This document shows positions 1 to 6,208 of a stretch of DNA of 6,249 nucleotides, piece by piece. A model generated the notes under the pieces. It was given only the letters and a program-made list of their open reading frames with translations, was not told the DNA's origin and did not search any database. The position numbers were made by a program, and so were the translations under genes. Source of the stretch: Muricomes sp. (GTDB lineage: Bacteria; Bacillota; Clostridia; Lachnospirales; Lachnospiraceae). The stretch is taken from positions 1 through 6,249 of the forward strand of contig JAHHTM010000080.1 of NCBI GenBank assembly GCA_020024675.1. The letters run 5' to 3'. Within the stretch, counting starts at the first letter, position 1. Every line of letters starts with the position of its first letter.

Positions 1-20
1 ATTATAAATGTATATTTCAT
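1..20 (-). CDS. Possible start of a gene running off the left edge
   Basis: Only the first few codons would lie in the window, so no function can be given. The ATG at 20-18 has an AAAGG ribosome-binding-like sequence at 33-29 with an 8-nt gap, and a good promoter lies upstream at 84-111. An alternative ATG at 36-34 is also open to the edge in another frame (reading MKGTEDEIYIYN) but has only an A-rich tract before it and no clear ribosome binding site. Either could be right. The call rests mainly on the promoter. Confidence 0.25.
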
Positions 21-83
21 CTTCTGTACCTTTCATTTTTTTTCAAATTTATGGTTACATAAACTTATTATGTTCTGATTTAA

Positions 84-111
84 ATTATACCATAAATCAT
101 ATCAGAAACAA
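84..111 (-). promoter_or_regulatory. Sigma-A-type promoter reading out of the left edge
   Basis: On the minus strand there is a -35 box TTGTTT (111-106), a 16-nt spacer and a perfect -10 TATAAT (89-84) preceded by the extended -10 element TGG (92-90). The -35 box lies within the last codons of sfsA-mutY. Transcription would start near position 77 and read toward a gene beyond the left edge. Confidence 0.55.
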
Positions 112-1832
112 TATTTCCTATATTTTTCGAAAGCTGACGGAATAGAATACATCTTCTCTAGTTCTGTTTGTTTTACAAATAGAAGATTCTCATCACAATT
201 TTTCTCTAGTTCATCTATTTTTATGATATAACCTGTCATGTGCCATTCCACATGGCTGAATATATGCTTGGCATTCTCTGCTTTTTCAATATGAAGTGGA
301 TAAATCCCCTTTGTTTTACAATATTCTATCACTTCTTTCCTTGTCAAAGTTCCCTCCACATTTGGTAATTCGTATAACCCGGCAAGTAATCCCTTTGACG
401 GTCTTTTTCTAATCGCTACTTTATCTGTATCTTTCAAAATCAGTACCGTCCTCTTTTCAATTCTTCGCTCTTTGGCCTTCGTTTTGACAGGTAATTCCAG
501 TTCTATCCCTTGCGCGTTTGCTTTACACAGATGTTTCAAGGGACATACCATACATTTTGGTTCTCCATTTGGCACACACACAATAGCGCCTAATTCTATT
601 AATCCCTGATTGAAATCAGAAGCCGAATCTTTTGGTATTACTTCTTCTATTTCTTCTTCTATCTGTTTTTTCACCTGAGCTTTTGCAATATCGTCATAGC
701 TTGCGAGAAGTCTTGAAATAACTCGAAGTACATTTCCATCTACTGCTGGTTTTGGAATTCCATAAGCAAAAGAACTAATTGCTCCTGCTGTATAATCACC
801 AATTCCTTTCAACGAATGAATCATTTCATACGTTTTTGGAAATTTTCCTTCATGCTCTTCCATAATCTGTATCGCTGCTTTTTGCATATTACGTACTCTA
901 TTGTAATACCCAAGCCCTTCCCATAATTTTAAAAGTCGTTCTTCTGATGCCCGGGCTAATGATTCTACATTTGGCAGTTCTTTCATAAATCGTTCAAAAT
1001 ATGCCTTTACAGCTTCTACTCTTGTCTGCTGCAGCATAATTTCTGATACCCATACTCTGTAAGGACTAACTTCTTTTCTCCATGGAAGATCTCTTTTATT
1101 TTCCCTATACCATTTTACCAGTGGATCAGTCATTTCTCTTAAAACCGGATCAACTAATACAACTTCCACTTCTTTGTTTAATCTGATCTTATCTGGTGAA
1201 ACGATGCTGTCAAAAGCTAGAATTTTTACACCCGCTTTTTTAGCTTTTTTCAAAATATCACCAAAAGCTTCCTGTGTATCCATGTTGGGCATAAAATATC
1301 GTACTGTCTCCATTTGTATAACAAATATGATATATGCTTCGTAACCTTCTTTAACAGCTTCTATCAATTCTCCTACGTGTTTGACAGCTCTTTCACTTGG
1401 GGCATCCGGAAATTTTACAATTCCGTCCTGTTCTAATGTCACGCCTTTAACTTCAATAAACGCTTTTCTTTCTTTATATTCTACATAAAAATCAAATCTT
1501 GAATTTCGATAAGTAGACTCCGGCTTTATACTCGCATCTTTTCCAAATAAATTTCCTTCCTGAAGCCATTCCTGAACCACTTTATTTGGAATCTGAGAAT
1601 CCATATTTATGATTCTGTCATTTTTTTTCACTGCAATAAGATCCCATTTCGTTTTTCTATCAAGATTATCACTTTCTTGCACATATATTGTCACTCCCGG
1701 AATAAGGAGTTCTGCACATCTCCCTGTATTTTTCACATGAACAACTTCTTTTTTCCCCTTTATTGTAGCATAAGCAATAAAACGATTTGGTCTTTCTATG
1801 AAGATCGCTTCTTCTATTCTTTCATACTGCAT
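102..1832 (-). CDS. SfsA-MutY fusion: putative DNA/RNA nuclease joined to A/G-specific adenine glycosylase
   Basis: One uninterrupted 576-residue frame holds two full-length proteins. Residues 1 to about 232 are SfsA: the NTGRC-type motif is at 35-39, and a PD-(D/E)xK-like nuclease core is formed by D114 (RFDF) and E127-V-K129 (IEVKG), followed by FPDAP (141-145). Residues about 234-576 are MutY, the base-excision repair enzyme that removes adenine paired with 8-oxoguanine. It shows catalytic E264 in VSEIMLQQT, a helix-hairpin-helix LKGIGDYTAG (341-350), catalytic D365 in VDGNV, four cluster cysteines C419, C427, C430 and C436 ([4Fe-4S]), and a NUDIX-like 8-oxoG-reading domain with FSHVEWH (525-531). 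No key residue is missing in either half, and there is almost no linker. The start ATG has GAGG 9 nt upstream (1845-1842). SfsA's cellular role is poorly known; it was named for sugar-fermentation stimulation in E. coli. Domain identity is firm, while a joint repair role is inference. Confidence 0.93.
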   Translation of the reverse strand: MQYERIEEAIFIERPNRFIAYATIKGKKEVVHVKNTGRCAELLIPGVTIYVQESDNLDRKTKWDLIAVKKNDRIINMDSQIPNKVVQEWLQEGNLFGKDASIKPESTYRNSRFDFYVEYKERKAFIEVKGVTLEQDGIVKFPDAPSERAVKHVGELIEAVKEGYEAYIIFVIQMETVRYFMPNMDTQEAFGDILKKAKKAGVKILAFDSIVSPDKIRLNKEVEVVLVDPVLREMTDPLVKWYRENKRDLPWRKEVSPYRVWVSEIMLQQTRVEAVKAYFERFMKELPNVESLARASEERLLKLWEGLGYYNRVRNMQKAAIQIMEEHEGKFPKTYEMIHSLKGIGDYTAGAISSFAYGIPKPAVDGNVLRVISRLLASYDDIAKAQVKKQIEEEIEEVIPKDSASDFNQGLIELGAIVCVPNGEPKCMVCPLKHLCKANAQGIELELPVKTKAKERRIEKRTVLILKDTDKVAIRKRPSKGLLAGLYELPNVEGTLTRKEVIEYCKTKGIYPLHIEKAENAKHIFSHVEWHMTGYIIKIDELEKNCDENLLFVKQTELEKMYSIPSAFEKYRKYCF

Positions 1833-1860
1833 TTTCTTTTACCTCTGTTTATCAAACGCT

Positions 1861-1890
1861 AAAACGCCCTGCCAGATTTCCGGCGGGGCG
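1861..1890 (-). terminator. Rho-independent terminator of the amino-acid ABC transporter operon
   Basis: A GC-rich inverted repeat pairs 1865-1873 with 1882-1890 (9 bp including one G-U), around an 8-nt loop. On the minus strand it is followed by TTTT (1864-1861) and then AGCGTTT. It lies 40 nt after the ATPase stop codon and only about 30 nt before the sfsA-mutY start. Confidence 0.85.
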
Positions 1891-1930
1891 TATCATTATT
1901 CATACTAAGTATTTCCAGTATAACCTATTT

Positions 1931-2653
1931 CTATAAAACTTTCGACAAAAATTCTTTCAAACGTTCATCTTTTGGATGATCAAAAAATTCTTCAGGTGCT
2001 GCTTCCTCTTTTACGATACCTTCATCAATAAACAGAACTCTGCTGGCAACTTCTCTTGCAAATCCCATCTCATGTGTTACCACTACCATAGTCATTCCTT
2101 CCTTTGCAAGCTGTTTCATAAGTTCCAGTACTTCTCCTACCATCTCCGGGTCGAGCGCAGATGTTGGTTCATCGAAAAGCATTACGTCTGGATTCATTGC
2201 AAGTGCTCTCGCAATGGCAATACGCTGTTTCTGCCCTCCTGATAACTGATTTGGATACTGATCTGCTTTTTCAGGAAGTCCGACACGTTGTAAAAGTTCG
2301 TCCGCTTTTTTATCTGCTTCTTCTTGTGTCATCACTCCTAATTTTACCGGAGCAAGCGTTATATTCTGCTTCACCGTAATGTGCGGGAACAAATTAAACT
2401 GTTGAAACACCATTCCCATTTTCTGTCGAAGTTTATTAATATCTGTTTTTTTATTCGTAATGTTATTTCCTTCAAACCAGATTTCACCACCTGTTGGCTC
2501 TTCTAAAAGATTCAGGCAGCGGAGAAAAGTAGATTTTCCTGATCCTGATGGTCCGATAATAACAACTTGTTCGCCTTTTTCGATTCTTTGGTCGATTCCT
2601 TTTAATACCTCATGTCCCTCAAATGATTTCTGAAGATTTTTAGTTACGATCAC
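1931..2653 (-). CDS. Polar amino-acid ABC transporter, ATP-binding protein (GlnQ/HisP family)
   Basis: This is the cytoplasmic ATPase that energises amino-acid import with the permease and binding protein encoded just upstream. I choose the GTG at 2653-2651, giving 240 residues, the usual length for this family. It sits 10 nt after an AAAGGAGG ribosome binding site (2671-2664), and residue 4 onward (TKNLQKSF) matches the normal N-terminus. A longer frame reaching back to 2731 would be mostly permease-coding sequence. Visible motifs are Walker A GPSGSGKST (34-42), Q-loop Q84, signature LSGGQ (137-141), Walker B VMLFDEP with D161 and E162, D-loop SALD, and switch histidine H194. Its start overlaps the permease end by 14 nt, which suggests translational coupling. 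The substrate (glutamine, arginine, lysine, histidine or cystine) cannot be read from this subunit. Confidence 0.95.
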   Translation of the reverse strand: MIVTKNLQKSFEGHEVLKGIDQRIEKGEQVVIIGPSGSGKSTFLRCLNLLEEPTGGEIWFEGNNITNKKTDINKLRQKMGMVFQQFNLFPHITVKQNITLAPVKLGVMTQEEADKKADELLQRVGLPEKADQYPNQLSGGQKQRIAIARALAMNPDVMLFDEPTSALDPEMVGEVLELMKQLAKEGMTMVVVTHEMGFAREVASRVLFIDEGIVKEEAAPEEFFDHPKDERLKEFLSKVL

Positions 2654-3344
2654 CTTGTGCCAGCCTCCTTTCAAAGATACCAAGTAATTTTGTAAGTCCG
2701 AGTACCATAACAAGATAACATGCTGCTGCAATTAATAAAGGTGTCAGTACATCCCACGTTACAGAACCAATATACTGTGCTGCTTTTGTAAGATCTGTAA
2801 CAGCAACTACACCTGCAATAGATGTCTCTTTAATCAACGTAATAAATTCATTTCCCAGTGCAGGCAGAATATTTTTAATTGCCTGTGGAATGATGATAAG
2901 TTTCATTGTCTGTATATATGTAAAACCAAGTGAACGTCCTGCCTCCATCTGACCTTTGTCTACTGATTCGAGTCCGGCACGAATAATTTCTGCTACATAT
3001 GCTCCAGAGTTGATTCCAAAACAAAGTGCTGCAACAAGAATCTCATTGGCATTTCTTGATGTGAAAATAAGGTTACTCAAAATCAAAAGCTGTACAATAG
3101 CGGGCGTTGCTCGAATCACTGTTGTATAGAGATTACAGATTTTGTTTAATAACCACAGCTTTTTATTATTTGTTGAAGCAACTTTGACTACCGCTACCAA
3201 AAGTCCTATAGCCACACCTAATAAAATAGCTAATAACGAAATAATGATTGTAACTTTGATTCCATCAAGGTATGACAAATATCTGTTGTCTTCGATCAAT
3301 GCTACATAAAATGCATCTGCGATGCTTTTAAAAAATCCAGACAT
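2640..3344 (-). CDS. Polar amino-acid ABC transporter permease (HisM/GlnP family)
   Basis: This 234-residue integral membrane protein forms the transport channel, probably as a homodimer since only one permease gene is present. Hydrophobic segments lie at about 31-53, 80-95, 102-118, 150-166 and 201-223. The family motif IRATPAIVQLL (77-87) is present with A in place of the usual G of RGTP. The cytoplasmic EAA loop that docks on the ATPase starts at E134-A-G and runs to IIPQA (151-155). The ATG has AAAGGA 6 nt upstream (3356-3351). It is separated from the binding-protein gene by 102 nt containing a strong hairpin and overlaps the ATPase start. The family is secure; the substrate is not resolved. 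Confidence 0.95.
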   Translation of the reverse strand: MSGFFKSIADAFYVALIEDNRYLSYLDGIKVTIIISLLAILLGVAIGLLVAVVKVASTNNKKLWLLNKICNLYTTVIRATPAIVQLLILSNLIFTSRNANEILVAALCFGINSGAYVAEIIRAGLESVDKGQMEAGRSLGFTYIQTMKLIIIPQAIKNILPALGNEFITLIKETSIAGVVAVTDLTKAAQYIGSVTWDVLTPLLIAAACYLVMVLGLTKLLGIFERRLAQGDRN

Positions 3345-3381
3345 AAATTTTCCTTTCTATGATTTAATTCTTTTCCACCTC

Positions 3382-3417
3382 AAAAATCAGTAGGCTATAT
3401 AAAGTCTACTGATTTTT
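3382..3417 (-). terminator. Hairpin between binding-protein and permease genes (partial terminator or mRNA stabiliser)
   Basis: A perfect 12-bp inverted repeat (3382-3393 with 3406-3417) extends by three more pairs, one G-U, to a 15-bp stem with a 6-nt loop (3397-3402). Because the stem ends in A/T runs, the minus-strand RNA finishes in UUUUU. A second, small hairpin (3429-3434 with 3438-3443, 3-nt loop) lies just after the binding-protein stop codon. Placed inside the operon, the larger hairpin would reduce read-through into the permease and ATPase or protect the upstream message, giving more binding protein than membrane components. Confidence 0.75.
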
Positions 3418-3446
3418 ATGATCTTGTTAGAGTGTATCACTCTTTT

Positions 3447-4220
3447 TTAGTTTTGTACATGGTTTGCTGTAAATTCGTCAATTTTTCCGTCTTTGATCAG
3501 TTTGTCGATTACTTTATTAATCTGATCTAAGAGTTCTTTGTTTCCTTTTTTAACACCAATCGCATATTTATCTTCAAATAACACACCATCGAGCATTGTT
3601 AAAGAATCATTCTGTTTTACAAGTTCTTCTGCCGGGAATTTATCCATTACGATACAGTCAACTTTGTTATTCTTAAGATCCTCTGCTGCCTGTGCAAATT
3701 TTGTATAACGTTTTACTTCTTTTACTTCACAATTCTCTTTATTTGATACCCAGATATCTGCAATATTGCCCTGCTGTACAGCAACAATCTTTCCATTAAG
3801 ATCTGAACCTGTCAATTCATCTCCAGCCATTTCAACCTGTGGATTTTCTTTATTGATTACAACAACCTCTGTTGAATCTACATATTCATGAGAAAAATCA
3901 ACCTGTTGCTTACGATCTTCTGTAACAGAAACACCTGCTGCAATAAAATCAACTTTTCCACTTGATGCTGCAGCTAAAGCTCCGTCAAAATCCATATTCT
4001 TAATCTCTAATTCCATTCCAAGCTCATCTGCAATTGCTTTTGAAATGTCCATATCGATTCCAACAACTTCATTTCCTTTCATGTACTCATATGGAGCGAA
4101 TCCTGCTTCTGTACCAACGATCAATTTGTCTTTTGAATCTGCCTTTTTTTCAGAACCACATGCTGCTACAGACACTGCACACATTGCTGCTAAAACTAAA
4201 CACAATACTTTCTTTTTCAT
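3447..4220 (-). CDS. Polar amino-acid ABC transporter substrate-binding lipoprotein (SBP_bac_3 family)
   Basis: This extracellular, membrane-anchored receptor delivers an amino acid to the adjacent permease. The chosen ATG (4220-4218) gives 257 residues and lies 8 nt after AGGAGG (4234-4229); the in-frame TTG two codons earlier is only 2 nt from that site. Residues 1-20 form a lipoprotein signal (KKK, then a hydrophobic stretch, then VAAC) with lipidated C21. The mature protein has the family's opening strand (IVGTEAGFAPYEY, 34-46), GIDMDIS (54-60), and AAGVSVTEDRKQQVDFS (94-110), where R103 is the expected carboxylate-binding arginine. D193 in VMDKFPAEEL is the expected amino-group ligand. 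It is the first gene of the operon. The residues fit an alpha-amino-acid ligand, but which one is not determinable by eye. Confidence 0.94.
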   Translation of the reverse strand: MKKKVLCLVLAAMCAVSVAACGSEKKADSKDKLIVGTEAGFAPYEYMKGNEVVGIDMDISKAIADELGMELEIKNMDFDGALAAASSGKVDFIAAGVSVTEDRKQQVDFSHEYVDSTEVVVINKENPQVEMAGDELTGSDLNGKIVAVQQGNIADIWVSNKENCEVKEVKRYTKFAQAAEDLKNNKVDCIVMDKFPAEELVKQNDSLTMLDGVLFEDKYAIGVKKGNKELLDQINKVIDKLIKDGKIDEFTANHVQN

Positions 4221-4290
4221 AATCAATTCCTCCTATATCCTTATCAGTTCTTCTGATGAGTTCGTATAAATATGTTCCTTACAGTTTTAT

Positions 4291-4318
4291 ATTTTAACAT
4301 CATTTTATAAAAAATCAA
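4291..4318 (-). promoter_or_regulatory. Promoter of the amino-acid ABC transporter operon
   Basis: On the minus strand there is a -35 box TTGATT (4318-4313), a 16-nt spacer, and a -10 box TAAAAT (4296-4291) with an extended -10 TG (TGT at 4299-4297). This predicts a start near 4284 and a leader of about 64 nt. The leader has only a 5-bp hairpin (ATCAG/CTGAT around 4242-4257), with no room or motifs for a T-box or riboswitch. Confidence 0.65.
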
Positions 4319-4362
4319 GTGTAAAATGAATTTTTATTAGCTTTTTTTATATTTTTTACTAT

Positions 4363-4422
4363 TTTTATGCATTTATTCTTTGTTTTATGCAGTTTTTTAT
4401 GCATATTTTAATTTTTTATGCA
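4363..4422 (-). repeat. Four direct copies of TGCATAAAA upstream of the transporter promoter
   Basis: On the minus strand TGCATAAAA occurs at 4422-4414, 4403-4395, 4391-4383 and 4371-4363, at steps of 19, 12 and 20 nt. The copies lie 45-105 nt upstream of the -35 box. The first touches the T-run of the uppP terminator. Such a cluster is likely a set of binding sites for a regulator of the transporter. The TGCAT...ATGCA flavour loosely recalls ArgR (ARG box) half-sites, but I cannot assign the protein. A-tract-driven DNA curvature is an alternative. Confidence 0.55.
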
Positions 4423-4452
4423 AAAAAGGATCTGCTCTCCGATAGCAGATCC
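4422..4452 (-). terminator. Rho-independent terminator after uppP
   Basis: A perfect 9-bp stem (4428-4436 with 4444-4452) with a 7-nt loop is followed on the minus strand by TTTTTT (4427-4422). It lies 15 nt past the uppP stop codon and insulates the two-gene phosphatase unit from the transporter operon. Confidence 0.92.
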
Positions 4453-4467
4453 AAAATTTATACTATA

Positions 4468-5298
4468 TTATGCTGCAAATGCAACTGTAAGGCCAAAATA
4501 GACAAGTACGATAATACCTAAAACTATTCTATAATAGCCAAATACTTTGAAATCATGATTTTTGATATATCTCATCAAAAATTTGATTGCAAAATATGAA
4601 ACTGCAAAAGACACTACACATCCAAATAAAAGTAAAAACATTTCCATCATTTCAAAATGAAGCCCAAATTTAAGAAGTTTTAAAAAACTTGCTCCAAACA
4701 TAACCGGAATGGCAAGATAAAATGTAAATTCTGCAGCTACAGCTCGTGATGCTCCAACAATCAATCCTCCGATAATTGTTGCTCCTGATCGGGATGTTCC
4801 AGGAATAAGTGCGAGCACCTGGAATACCCCAATAGCTAATACCATCGGTATTGATAATTCCGAAATCTGTTGTACCGCTGGCTGCTTTCCTTTATGCATC
4901 GTTTCAACCACAATAAATGCAATTCCATAAATAATAAGCGTCGTTGCGACTACCATATAATTCATAAAGTGTGCATCTATATAATCGTCAAACAATAATC
5001 CGATAATTGCTGCTGGTACAGAAGCAATCAATACTTTAATCCATAACTGTATAGTCATATCTCTTTGCTTACTGTTTTTAGACGGTGAAAATGGATTCAG
5101 TTTATTAAAATATATAACTACAACCGCCATGATCGCCCCTAGCTGAATAACCACATTAAACATCGAAACAAAATCTTTGCTTAAATTCAGCTTTACAAAT
5201 TCCTCGACTAAAATAAGATGTCCTGTACTACTTATTGGAAGCCACTCCGTAATTCCTTCCACAATTCCAAGTAATAAAACTTTTAATGTCTCTAACAT
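4468..5298 (-). CDS. uppP: Undecaprenyl-diphosphate phosphatase (bacitracin-resistance, BacA/UppP family)
   Basis: This membrane enzyme removes one phosphate from undecaprenyl diphosphate, recycling the lipid carrier for peptidoglycan and other wall polymers; overexpression of family members gives bacitracin resistance. The 276-residue length is normal. The first catalytic motif is GIVEGITEWLPISSTGH (11-27) with E14, E18 and H27, and the second is LIPGTSRSG (164-172) with R170. Several long hydrophobic segments (about 46-63, 86-103, 113-131, 151-166, 189-207, 218-240, 255-273) fit the polytopic fold. The ATG follows AAGGAGG by 6 nt (5311-5305). The start overlaps the end of the upstream HAD gene by 7 nt, so the two are co-transcribed and probably translationally coupled. 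A hairpin terminator follows. Confidence 0.96.
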   Translation of the reverse strand: MLETLKVLLLGIVEGITEWLPISSTGHLILVEEFVKLNLSKDFVSMFNVVIQLGAIMAVVVIYFNKLNPFSPSKNSKQRDMTIQLWIKVLIASVPAAIIGLLFDDYIDAHFMNYMVVATTLIIYGIAFIVVETMHKGKQPAVQQISELSIPMVLAIGVFQVLALIPGTSRSGATIIGGLIVGASRAVAAEFTFYLAIPVMFGASFLKLLKFGLHFEMMEMFLLLFGCVVSFAVSYFAIKFLMRYIKNHDFKVFGYYRIVLGIIVLVYFGLTVAFAA

Positions 5299-6137
5299 TG
5301 ATCTCCTCCTTCAAAAACAAACCTCTTAATTGTTTTTGCAGCACCTTCTTCTTCATTTGTATCAGTTATATGATCTGCAACTTTCTTTACAGCATCTTTC
5401 GCATTTCCCATGGCAACTCCAATTCCTGCCATTTCGATCATAGCGATATCATTTTGTCCATCACCACACGCCATAATTTCTTCACGCTTAATGCCTAACA
5501 TAGTTCCTAACTCGAGAAGCATAATGCCTTTATTTACCCCGGCTGCATTAATTTCGATATTATACCCTAAAGAATCCACCTGAGTAACACCTTCCACCTT
5601 CTCAATTTCTTTCCATGCTGCTTCACGCTCTGAAAGATCTGCAAATAACATCTGTACCTTATCCATATCCTGATTTTTTTCTTTCGCTAATGAAATTATA
5701 TCTGGAACCTGTTTTCTTGTTGTTTTGAAATATTCCCACATATGTGGATTATGATGATATTTTTCAAGATGCTTCATTTTTTCTGCATCCACATATCCCT
5801 GATCGTGAAAATAAATTTCCTGAAGCGTGTCATAATGGCTTCCTATTTCCAACATTTTCATAGCTTTGTCTATTGGTAGAAGATTTTCCATCATAATCTT
5901 TCCACTATCTATGTCAATAATTTTAGCTCCATTCGAGCACATTGCATATCGGATACCTGGAAATGTGCGAAGTTCTTCTGGTATACCCATAAACGGTCTG
6001 CCGGTTGCAATCATAATGTTCACTCCCTGGGCAATTGCTTTTTGCAGCATTTCCATTGTGTATGGAAGAATCTTTTTTTCATCTGTAAGAAGTGTACCAT
6101 CCAAATCTAATGCAATCAGCTTTATCTTCTGATCCAT
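5292..6137 (-). CDS. HAD-superfamily hydrolase, Cof type (subfamily IIB)
   Basis: This is a 281-residue soluble phosphatase of the Cof/YidA type, a family acting on sugar phosphates, nucleotides or flavin-related phosphates with broad specificity. All four HAD motifs are present: DLDGTLL (11-17, nucleophile D11 and acid/base D13), T45 in IATGR, K203 in VNKG, and GDGQND (225-230) with D226 and D230. The C2-type cap spans roughly 84-195. I start at ATG 6137, since MDQKIKLIALDLDGT is the normal family opening and GAAAGG lies 9 nt upstream (6152-6147). An ATG at 6167 is in frame but lacks a ribosome binding site and would add ten atypical residues. It is the first gene of the unit, overlapping uppP. 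The actual substrate is unknown, and a link to lipid-carrier recycling is only suggested by coupling. Confidence 0.93.
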   Translation of the reverse strand: MDQKIKLIALDLDGTLLTDEKKILPYTMEMLQKAIAQGVNIMIATGRPFMGIPEELRTFPGIRYAMCSNGAKIIDIDSGKIMMENLLPIDKAMKMLEIGSHYDTLQEIYFHDQGYVDAEKMKHLEKYHHNPHMWEYFKTTRKQVPDIISLAKEKNQDMDKVQMLFADLSEREAAWKEIEKVEGVTQVDSLGYNIEINAAGVNKGIMLLELGTMLGIKREEIMACGDGQNDIAMIEMAGIGVAMGNAKDAVKKVADHITDTNEEEGAAKTIKRFVFEGGDQC

Positions 6138-6179
6138 AATTACCAACCTTTCATCTCTTCTAAACATGATCCAATTTAC

Positions 6180-6208
6180 ATTGTACCAAAGTTTGCGTAA
6201 TTACGCAA
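6180..6208 (-). promoter_or_regulatory. Promoter of the HAD-uppP unit
   Basis: On the minus strand there is a -35 box TTGCGT (6208-6203), a 17-nt spacer, and a -10 box TACAAT (6185-6180). The -35 box is one arm of the palindrome at 6193-6208. The predicted start is near 6173, giving a leader of about 36 nt before the HAD ATG at 6137. Confidence 0.65.
6193..6208. promoter_or_regulatory. Perfect 16-bp palindromic operator candidate between divergent promoters
   Basis: TTGCGTAATTACGCAA is its own reverse complement. Each arm is the -35 box of one of two opposite promoters, so a dimeric repressor bound here would block both. The TTGC(N8)GCAA layout resembles operators of winged-helix dimers such as the MarR family; that assignment is inference. 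Confidence 0.65.

Noticed and set aside
45..66. Terminator for sfsA-mutY
   Set aside because: The AT-only stem is followed on the minus strand by an A-run, not a T-run, so it cannot work as a standard terminator in that direction.
552..577. Aberrant MutY iron-sulphur motif
   Set aside because: The first gap is seven residues (C419 to C427) rather than six as in E. coli, but from memory this longer loop is common in clostridial MutY, so it is not treated as damage.
1677..1862. Plus-strand open frame opposite the start of sfsA-mutY
   Set aside because: Antisense to a well-supported gene, no ribosome binding site and no recognisable protein features.
1976..2379. Two plus-strand open frames opposite the ATPase gene
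   Set aside because: Antisense shadows of a conserved ABC ATPase; composition is not protein-like.
2654..2731. Extended N-terminus for the ATPase
   Set aside because: The extra 26 residues overlap the permease frame and precede the clear ribosome binding site at 2671-2664; the 240-residue form matches the family.
4034..4269. Two overlapping plus-strand open frames opposite the binding-protein gene start
   Set aside because: Antisense to the lipoprotein gene and mutually overlapping, without start signals.
4221..4290. Riboswitch or T-box in the transporter leader
   Set aside because: The predicted leader is only about 64 nt with one 5-bp hairpin, and no T-box or lysine-riboswitch motif is visible.
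4363..4422. CRISPR or satellite array
   Set aside because: Repeat units are only 9 nt with irregular short gaps; regulator sites are a better reading.
5286..6132. Plus-strand open frames opposite the HAD gene
   Set aside because: Shadows of the HAD coding sequence, which has all four family motifs.
6138..6167. Upstream ATG for the HAD gene
   Set aside because: No ribosome binding site, and it adds ten residues not typical of the family.
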